Shown piece after piece: positions 15,977 through 23,707 of a stretch of 51,742 nt of DNA. The first letter of the stretch is position 1, and each line of letters begins with the position of its first letter. The translations under genes and the position numbers were made by a program. The DNA lies in assembly GCA_018826075.1 (NCBI GenBank), contig JAHKAJ010000018.1:1-51742 (forward strand). Reading direction: 5' to 3'. Source of the DNA: Candidatus Omnitrophota bacterium. GTDB taxonomy: Bacteria; Omnitrophota; Gorgyraeia; Duberdicusellales; 4484-171. The notes beneath the pieces are model-generated. The model was not told the DNA's origin and ran no database searches. It saw nothing but the letters and a program-made list of their open reading frames with translations.

Positions 15977-16476
15977 AATATGTAAGAGTTAATCAGAGGA
16001 TCATCGCTAAAACCTTAAGAGTCATCGGCCCTGAAGGAGAACAGCTGGGGGTGTTTCCACGCGATATCGCCATAAAGAAAGCCGAAGAGCTGGAATTGGA
16101 TTTAGTGGAAGTGGCGGCAGCAGCTAATCCTCCGGTATGCCGGATAATTGACTTTTCTAAATATAAATATGAGCAGGAAAAGCGCGAGCGGGAAGTTAAA
16201 AAACATCAGAAACAGGCTCAACTAAAAGAGATAAGGATCAGCCCGCGGATAGGGATCCATGATTACGAGATTAAACTCAAGCATGTAAAAGAATTTTTAG
16301 AAAAACGCCATAAGGTAAGAATAAGGATGTGGTTTCGGGGCAGGGAGATTGCCCATAAAGATATCGGAAGCCGTCTTATTGACCAGCTCATAAAAGATGT
16401 GCAGACTGTGGGCCGGATCGACCGCGAGCCGCACATGCTCGGCAAAACCCTGGTCTTAACTTTAAGTCCCAGATAG
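15973..16476 (+). CDS. infC: Translation initiation factor IF-3
   Basis: The 167-residue factor binds the 30S subunit and checks start codons. It has the N-domain (VNQRIIAKTLRVIGPEGEQLGVF), a basic helical linker (KYKYEQEKREREVKKHQKQ) and the C-domain with KEIRISPRIGIHDYEIKLKH and RGREIAHKD. The start is GTG overlapping the thrS stop; many bacteria use an unusual start here for self-control. The thrS-infC-rpmI-rplT order is classical. Confidence 0.97.
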   Translation: MKYVRVNQRIIAKTLRVIGPEGEQLGVFPRDIAIKKAEELELDLVEVAAAANPPVCRIIDFSKYKYEQEKREREVKKHQKQAQLKEIRISPRIGIHDYEIKLKHVKEFLEKRHKVRIRMWFRGREIAHKDIGSRLIDQLIKDVQTVGRIDREPHMLGKTLVLTLSPR

Positions 16477-16502
16477 ATTGTGATATAATCAAAGGAGATC
16501 GT

Positions 16503-16703
16503 ATGCCTAAATTGAAAACTAAGAAATCGTTAGCCAAAAGAGTAAAAATAACCAAGAAAAAAAAGGCCCTTTACTCTAAGCCCGGCCGCCGCCATCTTTT
16601 GAGCTCCAAGAGCCGCAAAAGAAAACGTTCATTGAAACGCAAAGGCGTTGTGCCTGCCGGTTTCAGAAAAATGATCAGACAGGGTTTGCCTTATTCAGGA
16701 TAA
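16503..16703 (+). CDS. rpmI: 50S ribosomal protein L35
   Basis: The 66-residue, very basic protein has the family start MPKLKTKKSLAKRVKITKKK and the HLLSSKSRKRKRSLK centre. AAAGGAG lies seven bases before the ATG. A TATAAT-like stretch is near 16484, but no good -35 was seen. Confidence 0.96.
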   Translation: MPKLKTKKSLAKRVKITKKKKALYSKPGRRHLLSSKSRKRKRSLKRKGVVPAGFRKMIRQGLPYSG

Positions 16704-16715
16704 AAAGGAGACAAG

Positions 16716-17066
16716 ATGAGAGTTAAACACGCAGCAGCATCTAGGCAGAAAAAGAAGAAAGCTTTTAAAGCGGCCAAAGGTTTCTGGGGCGATCGTTCCC
16801 GTAAGTACCGCCGGGTAGCTGAAACTTTACGCCGAGCCGGGGTTTATTCCTATCGCGACCGGCGCACCAAGAAGAGAAATTTCCGTTCCCTCTGGATCGT
16901 AAGGATAAACGCGGCCGCCCTTGAGAGAGGAAGCTCTTACCACCAGCTTATCCACGGGCTTAAGGAAAAGAAAATTTTGCTTTCCCGGGATATCCTGGCC
17001 AAAATAGCGGCGGAATATCCGGAGATTTTCGATAAAATCGTTGAAGCGGTTAAGAAACCCCGATAG
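16716..17066 (+). CDS. rplT: 50S ribosomal protein L20
   Basis: The 116-residue basic protein starts MRVKHAAASRQKKKKAFKAAKGFWGDRSRKYR and continues LWIVRINAAALERGSSYHQLIHGLK, both family hallmarks. In other bacteria L20 represses this operon by binding its mRNA; no obvious L20-binding pseudoknot was identified. A small hairpin CCCGAT/ATCGGG (17059-17074) overlaps the stop codon but lacks a T run. Confidence 0.97.
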   Translation: MRVKHAAASRQKKKKAFKAAKGFWGDRSRKYRRVAETLRRAGVYSYRDRRTKKRNFRSLWIVRINAAALERGSSYHQLIHGLKEKKILLSRDILAKIAAEYPEIFDKIVEAVKKPR

Positions 17067-17105
17067 TAATCGGGATTTCACTGAATAAATACATTAAGGA
17101 GTTCA

Positions 17106-17501
17106 ATGAAATATGTAGTGATAGTTGGCTGCGGTCGGACCGGTAAGGAACTGGCTTTCGAGCTTTCCAAAACCGAAAACGTTGTAGTCGTCGACAAGGA
17201 TCTAAAAAAACTGGATTCTTTAGGCGATGATTTCAATGGCAAAAAGGTTTGGGCTGACGCCTTGGACATCAATACTCTGGATAAAGCCGGGATAGCCGAA
17301 GCAACTGCGGTTTATCTTTTGACCGGAAATGACAATCTTAATTTGGTGGTCGGCAAAGTAGCCCGGAGAAAGTACCAGGTTAAAAAAGTAATCCTTCAGG
17401 TCGGCGACACTATCAAGAAAAAAATATTCAGCGAAGAAGGCTTGACTATAGTCAATCGGACTTACTTAATTGTTGAGGTGCTCAAGAAATGTATATCGTA
17501 A
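17106..17501 (+). CDS. TrkA-type NAD-binding (RCK_N) protein, single domain
   Basis: The 131-residue Rossmann-fold protein has VVIVGCGRTGKELAFEL and an acidic VVVVDKD after strand 2, typical of the N-terminal regulatory domain of Trk/Ktr potassium uptake. It lacks the C-terminal RCK_C domain. It overlaps the next gene, a full-length TrkA-like protein, by 13 bases, so the pair probably act together on the TrkH channel nearby. AAGGAG precedes the ATG. Confidence 0.85.
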   Translation: MKYVVIVGCGRTGKELAFELSKTENVVVVDKDLKKLDSLGDDFNGKKVWADALDINTLDKAGIAEATAVYLLTGNDNLNLVVGKVARRKYQVKKVILQVGDTIKKKIFSEEGLTIVNRTYLIVEVLKKCIS

Positions 17502-18154
17502 TCGCCGGAGCCGGAAGGCTGGGCTTGGTGCTGGCCAAAAAATTGGAAGAAGACAAACATCAGATCTGTCTTATCGATAAAAACGAAAACCTCTGTAACC
17601 GTCTAGCCTCGGAATTAAAAGATATAATGATCGTTTGCGGCGACGCGACTTATCCCGATGTTCTCAAAGAAGCAAGAATAGAGAAAGCTGACGTCTGCGT
17701 CAGCGCGGCCTCAAGCGATGAGGATGGCACGATTATTTGTTACCTGGCTAAAGAGCTTTTTGGCGTCAAAAGGACAGTAGCCAGGGTCAATGACCCTAAG
17801 CATATACCTTTATATAAGTATATGGAGGTGGACAATCCCGTAGATTCTACATCGATTATCGCCCGGATTGTCGAAGAAGAGGCTTCTTTCAGTGATGTGA
17901 TCAGCCTTTTAAGTATAAAAAAAGGGCGGCTTTCTATTGTCCGAGTGGATATACCTGAAGGTTCCCCGGTTGCCAATAAATCCTTAAAGGAGATAACCCT
18001 TCCAGCCAACTCAGTGTTAGTGTCGATATTGCGAGGTCCCGACATTATTATACCCTACGGTTCAACTGTAATCCTGCCTGGCGATGAGGTCATTGCGGCA
18101 ACTCTTATTGATATCGAGAAAGACTTAGTTAAAGCGCTGATAGGAAAAATTTAG
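17489..18154 (+). CDS. trkA: Trk potassium uptake regulator TrkA (RCK_N + RCK_C)
   Basis: The 221-residue protein has RCK_N (IVIAGAGRLGLVLAKKLEE, then LIDKNE and CGDATYPDVLKEA) and an RCK_C domain from about 140 (VRVDIPEGSPVANKSLKEITLPANSVLVSILRG). It gates potassium flux by sensing NAD(H) or ATP/ADP in related systems. Its length is about half that of the duplicated E. coli TrkA, as is common. The stop is one base before a tiny membrane ORF and 180 bases before trkH. Confidence 0.92.
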   Translation: MYIVIAGAGRLGLVLAKKLEEDKHQICLIDKNENLCNRLASELKDIMIVCGDATYPDVLKEARIEKADVCVSAASSDEDGTIICYLAKELFGVKRTVARVNDPKHIPLYKYMEVDNPVDSTSIIARIVEEEASFSDVISLLSIKKGRLSIVRVDIPEGSPVANKSLKEITLPANSVLVSILRGPDIIIPYGSTVILPGDEVIAATLIDIEKDLVKALIGKI

Positions 18155-18155
18155 C

Positions 18156-18245
18156 ATGCGGGTAATAACCGGAATAATAACCGAAATTATTTTTTGTATT
18201 TTTGTTATCGGGTTAGGATACCTGCTTTCTTTTGTTTTTCAATGA
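18156..18245 (+). CDS. Possible 29-residue membrane peptide between trkA and trkH
   Basis: ATG at 18156, one base after the trkA stop, opens a frame for a 29-residue peptide (MRVITGIITEIIFCIFVIGLGYLLSFVFQ) that is almost entirely one membrane helix. Size and character recall KdpF, the small stabilising subunit of the Kdp potassium pump, but no sequence relation is claimed. No clear ribosome binding site apart from possible translational coupling. It could be chance. Confidence 0.4.
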   Translation: MRVITGIITEIIFCIFVIGLGYLLSFVFQ

Positions 18246-18250
18246 GACTT

Positions 18251-18307
18251 GTCCGCCTTCGGCGGACTTAGTCGAATTGATATCGAGAACGCGAAGCGTT
18301 CGAGATA
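18251..18307. repeat. Pair of palindromic hairpins between trkA and trkH
   Basis: GTCCGCC-TTC-GGCGGAC at 18251-18267 and GAACGC-GAA-GCGTTC at 18287-18301, the latter extended by TATC/GATA outside a small internal loop. Neither is followed by a T run, so these are more like REP-type palindromes or processing hairpins than terminators. Confidence 0.6.
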
Positions 18308-18334
18308 TTCCAGTAAACCAGTTTTTAGAAATCT

Positions 18335-19822
18335 ATGATTATTTCACCGGACAGAAAAGATTTTTCCACAATCTTTAATATCCTCGGCCGGCTCAGCGTG
18401 GTCTTAAGTTTTTTCATGCTCATCCCGGTAGTAGTCGCTTTTTTAAAAAATGAATTTTCGCCTTTTTTTGACTTCCTGATCGGATTTTCGGCCAGCGCTA
18501 TCCTAGGATTTGTTTTATTGATAGTTTTTCCAATTAAAAAAGAAGTTGGCTGGATCCATGCCTTTTTCACAGTCAGCGCCTCTTGGATATTGTTTTCGCT
18601 TCTGGGGGCAATACCGCTTTGGCTTTCTTCACACTTTGTTTCTTTTCTTGATGCCTGGTTCGAAGCCATGAGCGGGTTTGCCACTACCGGATTGACTCTG
18701 ATCCAAGATTTAGACCATCTTTCTTTTGCCCATAATACCTGGCGCCACCTGACCATGTTTATCGGCGGCCAAGGTATTATTTTAGCCAGCCTTTCAGTTT
18801 TAGTCCGTTCCCGCTCAGTGGCTTTAGGTTTTTATGTCGGTGAAGCCCGGCAGGAAAAGATTCTTCCCAATGTAGTGGGAACTGCTCAGTTTATCTGGAA
18901 GGTGAGTTTTGTCTACCTGATTCTGGGGGTAGTTACTTACTTTACTATTCTTTTTCGCCAGGGTCAGGGAGTCGAGAAATCTCTCTACCATGCTTTTTGG
19001 CTTTTTTTCGCTTCCTTTGATACCGGAGGTTTTGCCCCTCAGGCTCAAAATATAGCCTATTATCATTCGCTTAATTTAGAACTGGCTACAATCATCTTCA
19101 TGATCCTGGGAGCGATTAACTTTAATTTGCACTTTTGGGTTTGGAATAAGAGCAAAAAGGAAATTTTTAAAAACTTTGAGATCAAGACATTTTTATTCAC
19201 TTTGTTTTCTCTGGTTTTGATCCTTTATTTTTCATTTAGAGGTTTGGGTTCTTCTCTAAGCGCTTTTCGGGGAGGGTTTTACCAGCTGGTCTCAGCCCAC
19301 TCCGGTTGCGGCTTCACCAACCTTTCTCAAACCCAGCTATTGAGCTTTCCCGGTTTAGGGTTATTGGCGGTAATTTTTGCCATGATGATCGGCGGCGGCG
19401 TATGTTCGACTACCGGTGGGATAAAACTGATGCGGTTAGGGATTATTTTTCGGACTTTTTCTATGGAAATTAAACGTTGGATGATGCCGGTCAAAGCGGT
19501 TTATCGGGACCGCTTTCATCACCTGCAGGATTTAACGCTTTCCGATAAAAGGATAAAAGAGGCTTATGTTTTCTTTGCTTTTTTTATGTTCACCTATATT
19601 TTAGGGGCATTGGTGGGTATGGCTTACGGGTATCCGGCCCGCCTGGCTTTGTTTGAATCGGTTTCGGCAACGGCCAATGTCGGGCTTTCCACCGGAATAA
19701 CTCAAAGCTCTATGCCGACGGTGCTGAAGCTGGTTTATATTTTCCAGATGTGGGCCGGTCGTTTAGAGTTTATTGCGATATTTGTTTCCTTGGGGCTTCT
19801 TTTGTCATTATTTAAAAAATGA
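18335..19822 (+). CDS. trkH: Trk potassium uptake protein TrkH
   Basis: The 495-residue membrane protein has about ten hydrophobic segments and the four pore-loop repeats expected of the family: MSGFATTGLT, ASFDTGGFAP, HSGCGFTN and SATANVGLSTG. It is the potassium-conducting part; the TrkA-type proteins upstream gate it. It overlaps the next gene by four bases (ATGA). Confidence 0.94.
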   Translation: MIISPDRKDFSTIFNILGRLSVVLSFFMLIPVVVAFLKNEFSPFFDFLIGFSASAILGFVLLIVFPIKKEVGWIHAFFTVSASWILFSLLGAIPLWLSSHFVSFLDAWFEAMSGFATTGLTLIQDLDHLSFAHNTWRHLTMFIGGQGIILASLSVLVRSRSVALGFYVGEARQEKILPNVVGTAQFIWKVSFVYLILGVVTYFTILFRQGQGVEKSLYHAFWLFFASFDTGGFAPQAQNIAYYHSLNLELATIIFMILGAINFNLHFWVWNKSKKEIFKNFEIKTFLFTLFSLVLILYFSFRGLGSSLSAFRGGFYQLVSAHSGCGFTNLSQTQLLSFPGLGLLAVIFAMMIGGGVCSTTGGIKLMRLGIIFRTFSMEIKRWMMPVKAVYRDRFHHLQDLTLSDKRIKEAYVFFAFFMFTYILGALVGMAYGYPARLALFESVSATANVGLSTGITQSSMPTVLKLVYIFQMWAGRLEFIAIFVSLGLLLSLFKK

Positions 19823-20337
19823 AAACAAATAAATCAACGATAATTTTTTCTATTTCTTTGCTTTTTTGCCTCTCTGTTTTTTTGCCGTTTGTTTACAGCC
19901 AGTCAACTTCACTCAAAGACTTGATGGTTGACCCGGAGCTTTTTGATCAAAAAGAAGTCAGAGTCTCTGGAGAAGCTATCGGAGAGATCCTCCAGTCCGA
20001 CGGTGGTTTTTGGGTTAATCTTTTGTCTTCAGGCTACAATTTGGGGATATTTTCGCAAAACAAAAGCGACTTCGAAGATATCAGCCATTGGGGAAGCTAT
20101 GCTGAAACCGGCGACCAGATAGAAGTTCAAGGCCGCTTTTATAAGAACTGTTTTCAACATCAAACAACCGATATCCATATGGAAAGTTTAAACGTTGCTA
20201 AGCCGGGCCACAAGAATAGCCGGGTGGTTTCCTCCCGGAAGGTTAAAACCGCCAGGTTAGCTTTAATTATTTGTTTTTTAGTGGCTTTGATGTATTTTTT
20301 AAAGGAAAAAATATGGAACAAGAGCTCAAAAAATTAA
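19819..20337 (+). CDS. Signal-peptide and membrane-anchored hypothetical protein
   Basis: The 172-residue protein has an N-terminal signal sequence (residues about 8-27, ending VYSQ), a central region (about 30-125) with alternating hydrophobic beta-like stretches such as KEVRVSGEAIGEI, GFWVNLL and QIEVQGRFY that resembles a secreted OB-fold, and a C-terminal membrane segment (about 147-162, ALIICFLVALMYFL). It overlaps trkH by four bases and pheS by 25. Function unknown; the OB-fold idea rests on pattern only. Confidence 0.75.
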   Translation: MKTNKSTIIFSISLLFCLSVFLPFVYSQSTSLKDLMVDPELFDQKEVRVSGEAIGEILQSDGGFWVNLLSSGYNLGIFSQNKSDFEDISHWGSYAETGDQIEVQGRFYKNCFQHQTTDIHMESLNVAKPGHKNSRVVSSRKVKTARLALIICFLVALMYFLKEKIWNKSSKN

Positions 20338-21362
20338 AGGAAGACTTTGAGCGGGATTTAGCTGAAGCCAAATCGGGAACCGAGCTGGAAACTCTGAAGG
20401 TAAAATACTTGGGGAGAAATTCCCGCTTGGCCGAGTTGTTTTCGCAGATCCCGGCTTTGTCCGGAGACCAAAGAAGTTTTTGGGGCCGGCGGCTTAACCA
20501 AGTAAAAAAAGATTTAGCGGCTGCCTGGGAAAAAGCAACTGGTTCAACGGATGGCCAACAGGAATCTTTGGATGTTACTTTTCCTTCCTCAGCAGTCAAC
20601 AGCGGCTCCCGCCATATCATCAGTTCGACCAGTCAGAAAATATGTTTGATTTTTCAAAAACTCGGGTTTGACATTGTCGAGGGAAACGAGATCGAGGATG
20701 AGCAGCACAATTTCGAAGCGTTAAATATCCCTTTAGAGCATCCTTCTCGGGATGCTTTCGATACCTTCTATCTAAATTTAGCCGAAAAAAACAACGGTAA
20801 ATATCTTTTAAGAAGCCACACTTCACCTTCCCAGATCCGGGTGATGCAGAAAAACAAACCGCCTTTAGCGGTGATTTCCCCGGGTAGAGTTTACCGGCCA
20901 GATGTAGTAGATGCGACGCATTCTTTTATGTTTCATCAGATCGAAGGTTTCGCTGTTGACACCGAGATAAATTTTTCCCAGCTCAAAGGCGTACTTTTAT
21001 GTTTTGCCCGCGAATTTTTCTCTCAAGATGTCAATTTACGTTTCCGGCCGCATTTTTTTCCTTTCACCGAACCTTCGGCTGAAGTAGATGTATCGTGTAT
21101 TATTTGTAAGGGCCAAGGGTCAAAAACCAAAACTCAAGGCAAGAGATGCAGTGTTTGTAAAGGTAAAGGCTGGCTTGAGATCTTAGGTTGCGGAATGATC
21201 CATCCCAAAGTTTTAGAAGCCTGCGCAATCGATTCTAAAAAATACCGCGGCTTTGCCTTTGGCATGGGAGTTGAACGGATTGCCATGCTTAAATATGGTA
21301 TAGATGATATCCGTCTTTTTTATGAAAACGATTTACGGTTTTTAGAACAATTTTCTTTATGA
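20313..21362 (+). CDS. pheS: Phenylalanyl-tRNA synthetase alpha subunit
   Basis: The 349-residue catalytic subunit starts at ATG 20313 (MEQELKKLKEDFE), with AAGGA nine bases upstream; an earlier in-frame ATG at 20271 lies inside the previous gene and is rejected. It has the N-terminal coiled coil, class II motif 2 around RPHFFPFTEPSAEVDVSC and motif 3 GMGVERIAMLKYGIDDIR. Two CxxC pairs (CIIC and CSVC) in the insertion before WLEILGCGMIHP suggest metal binding, a known variation. It overlaps pheT by four bases. Confidence 0.96.
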   Translation: MEQELKKLKEDFERDLAEAKSGTELETLKVKYLGRNSRLAELFSQIPALSGDQRSFWGRRLNQVKKDLAAAWEKATGSTDGQQESLDVTFPSSAVNSGSRHIISSTSQKICLIFQKLGFDIVEGNEIEDEQHNFEALNIPLEHPSRDAFDTFYLNLAEKNNGKYLLRSHTSPSQIRVMQKNKPPLAVISPGRVYRPDVVDATHSFMFHQIEGFAVDTEINFSQLKGVLLCFAREFFSQDVNLRFRPHFFPFTEPSAEVDVSCIICKGQGSKTKTQGKRCSVCKGKGWLEILGCGMIHPKVLEACAIDSKKYRGFAFGMGVERIAMLKYGIDDIRLFYENDLRFLEQFSL

Positions 21363-23359
21363 AGTTTAGTTTAAATTTTATTCAGGAATTTTTAAAAGTC
21401 AACCTGCCGCCCGAACAGTTGGCTAAAAAGTTGACTATGGCTGGTATGGAGGTGGAGGGGTTTGAAAAATCCGGATCGGATTGGATTTTTAATATTGAAG
21501 TAACTACCAACCGGCATGATTGGCTTTCTATAGCCGGCATAGCCCAAGAAATAGCCGCAATTCTGGGCAAAAATTTAAGGATCAAGAGCCCCCAAGATAA
21601 AAAGCAGCCATTGCTTTTGGAGCGCAAAGTCATTATTGAAAGCAACCAAGATTGTTCTTACTATCTTGGACGATCGATTAAAGGGGTAAACATCGGCCCT
21701 GGCAGCCAAAAGATCCAAAGCTTAGTGGTTAATTGCGGCTTAGCTTCAATCAACAACGTGGTGGATATAACCAATTACTGCATGCTTAAGTGGGGAAACC
21801 CCTTGCATGCTTTTGATCAGGATAAGTTAGAGGGAAATATTTATGTCCGCCGGGCTAAAAAGAACGAATTTTTTATCGGTATCGACGGTAAAGAGAGAGT
21901 CTTAGATAAAGAAAACTTAGTTATTGCCGACAGCAAAAAAATAATCGCTCTGGCCGGAGTCATCGGGTCTAAAAATACCGAGGTAGATGATTCAACCAAA
22001 AATATTTTTTTAGAAGCAGCCATTTTTTCGCCGCTTACTGTTCGTCGTTCCCGCCGCCGAGCCGGAGTGGATACTGAATCTTCCTACCGCTTTGAACGCA
22101 GGGTAAGCCCGGAATATCTTGAGTTTGCTTCGCAAGAAGCCACCCGGTTGATAAAAGAAATTGCCGGCGGTGTCCTTAAGGGGGTAACCAAAGCCGGCCA
22201 GAAACCAAAAATCTCACCAAAGAAAATAAATATCAGCTTAAACGGCTTGGAAACTTATTTAGGGGTTAAGGTTCCCGAGGAAAAATTTAAAACTATTATT
22301 GCCTCTTTGGGGTTTAAGTTTCAGGCAAAAGCTAAAGGCCAATACCTTCTTTTTCCACCTTTGCAGCGTTTTGACCTAATCAGGGAAGTAGATGTTTATG
22401 AAGAGGTCAGCCGCATCTATGGTTATGAAAAAATACCGCCGCAGATCCCTTTTTTGCGCAAAGCCATGGATTCCCGAGTAGTTGACCGAGGCAAGGATAT
22501 TTACCGATTCAATAGTGAATTAGCTGATTATTTGGCCCGTTTAGGGTTTAAAGAGATTATTAGCTATAGCCTCCAAGGCCGCGAGGAATTAGGTTCAAAC
22601 AGCACCCTTTTAGGGATCGAAATCATTAATCCTTTGCGTAAACAGGAAAATAGTTTGCGGTTTAGCCTTTTAACCGGGATGATCAAAAGTCTCGGCCATA
22701 ATTTAAACCGCAGCCAATCTGGTTTACAGTTTTTTGAAGTCGCCCATATCTATTTAAATGATCGAAAAGGATTCTCTGAGTTGCCGGCTTTAGCTTTGGG
22801 CCGCAGCGGTAAAGAAGATGAGTTTTTCCTGCTTAAGGGGGCTGTGGAGAAAGTCCTACAATACGCCAGCGTTCAGATTTTTGAGTTCAGAGAAGAAAAG
22901 TTACCTTTTTTTAGTGATGGTTTGACTATTTTATCTAAAGGCAAGGTTTTAGGATTCCTAGGCAAGCTGGACCAGGAAACAGTTAAGCGGTTTAGCTTAA
23001 AGGAAGATCTTTTTTTCGCTCAACTTAACCTGGAGGAACTGGCAAAGATTTCTGGAGAAAAGAGATATAAACCGATCAGTCCCTATCCGGCTGTTTGGCG
23101 CGACATAAGTATAGCTTTAAAAAAACAAGTAAGCTTTAAGGAAGTCGAAGAAGTCATAAAAGCCAGGTGTAAGCACTTGGTTGATTTGCGGATAGTCGGC
23201 TTCTATCAAGGGAAAAACATTCCTGCGCAAACCACTGCTTTTACCTTAAGGATTTTCTATCAGTCAACCGATAAAACCTTGACCGCGCAAGAAGTCGATA
23301 TTTTTCACAATGACGCCCGTCAGGCTCTAAGCCAGATAAAGGGTCTAGAGCTGCGCTAA
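21359..23359 (+). CDS. pheT: Phenylalanyl-tRNA synthetase beta subunit, short form
   Basis: The 666-residue subunit includes the B1 start (MKFSLNFIQEFLKVNLPPEQLAKKLTMAGMEVEG), the B3/B4 editing domain with DVTN-like VVDITNYCMLKWGNPLHAFD, the B5 domain, a catalytic-like core and the C-terminal FDX-ACB anticodon-binding domain (PYPAVWRDISIALK to the end). It goes from EVEGFEKSGSDWIF directly to NIEVTTNRHDWLSI, so the EMAP-like tRNA-binding domain of about 110 residues normally inserted there is absent. A stand-alone protein with that fold is at 42873. Confidence 0.95.
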   Translation: MKFSLNFIQEFLKVNLPPEQLAKKLTMAGMEVEGFEKSGSDWIFNIEVTTNRHDWLSIAGIAQEIAAILGKNLRIKSPQDKKQPLLLERKVIIESNQDCSYYLGRSIKGVNIGPGSQKIQSLVVNCGLASINNVVDITNYCMLKWGNPLHAFDQDKLEGNIYVRRAKKNEFFIGIDGKERVLDKENLVIADSKKIIALAGVIGSKNTEVDDSTKNIFLEAAIFSPLTVRRSRRRAGVDTESSYRFERRVSPEYLEFASQEATRLIKEIAGGVLKGVTKAGQKPKISPKKINISLNGLETYLGVKVPEEKFKTIIASLGFKFQAKAKGQYLLFPPLQRFDLIREVDVYEEVSRIYGYEKIPPQIPFLRKAMDSRVVDRGKDIYRFNSELADYLARLGFKEIISYSLQGREELGSNSTLLGIEIINPLRKQENSLRFSLLTGMIKSLGHNLNRSQSGLQFFEVAHIYLNDRKGFSELPALALGRSGKEDEFFLLKGAVEKVLQYASVQIFEFREEKLPFFSDGLTILSKGKVLGFLGKLDQETVKRFSLKEDLFFAQLNLEELAKISGEKRYKPISPYPAVWRDISIALKKQVSFKEVEEVIKARCKHLVDLRIVGFYQGKNIPAQTTAFTLRIFYQSTDKTLTAQEVDIFHNDARQALSQIKGLELR

Positions 23360-23377
23360 ATCAGGCGTTGCCAGTTC

Positions 23378-23406
23378 TTGAAACTGACAGACAGGGGTGC
23401 TATAAT
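23378..23406 (+). promoter_or_regulatory. Strong promoter of the 6S-like RNA
   Basis: TTGAAA (23378-23383), exactly 17 bases, TATAAT (23401-23406). This is the best sigma-70-type promoter in the window and begins a transcript at about 23412 with no open frame of note behind it. Confidence 0.85.
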
Positions 23407-23411
23407 TTAAA

Positions 23412-23576
23412 CATACCCTGCCTGTTGCGTTTTTGGGTAAAGATCGCTACAGCTAACAACTAATTCAAGGGAGCTAAATTCTCCTGCTGTCTTTTGGGCA
23501 ACAGGATGCAGCACCCACTTGTATGAGTATCGAACTAGTAGCGGTCACCCAGACGGACTTATGGCAGGGTATTTTT
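23412..23576 (+). ncRNA. ssrS: 6S-like regulatory RNA
   Basis: The closing stem ATACCCTGCC (23413-23422) pairs perfectly with GGCAGGGTAT (23563-23572) and is followed by a T run. Inside it, GATCGCTAC (23442-23450) pairs with GTAGCGGTC (23538-23546) with one G.U, next to TGGGT/ACCCA. The result is a long, rod-like RNA of about 165 bases with large internal loops, as in 6S RNA, which mimics an open promoter and holds RNA polymerase. In several bacteria, as I recall, the 6S gene lies next to rarA, the next gene here. An Rfam covariance search would settle it. Confidence 0.7.
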
Positions 23577-23581
23577 AATGA

Positions 23582-23628
23582 GGCCAATATTTTTTTTACG
23601 TTTTTGGAGCCTAAAAAAATATTAGGCC
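23582..23628. terminator. AT-rich inverted repeat downstream of the 6S-like RNA
   Basis: GGCC-AATATTTTTTT (from 23582) pairs with AAAAAAATATTAGGCC (23613-23628) with one unpaired base, giving about 15 pairs around a 15-base loop. It could terminate the 6S-like transcript, although no T run follows the second arm. Confidence 0.45.
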
Positions 23629-23634
23629 GAATTA

Positions 23635-23696
23635 ATCCCGCCGAGCTCGAGATTAATTTCCTCCGGAAATTAATCTATATATAGGCGAGGCGGGAT
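23635..23696. repeat. Large two-part cruciform upstream of rarA
   Basis: The outer arms ATCCCGCC (23635-23642) and GGCGGGAT (23689-23696) enclose a perfect 12-base inverted repeat, AGATTAATTTCC (23650-23661) and GGAAATTAATCT (23665-23676), with a three-base loop. It lies 11 bases before the rarA start and may be a mobile palindrome or a leader structure. Confidence 0.7.
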
Positions 23697-23707
23697 ATGG
23701 TATCACA

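Noticed and set aside
20271..20312. Upstream extension of pheS
   Set aside because: It would translate the end of the preceding gene in another frame; MEQELKK at 20313 has a ribosome binding site and is the family start.
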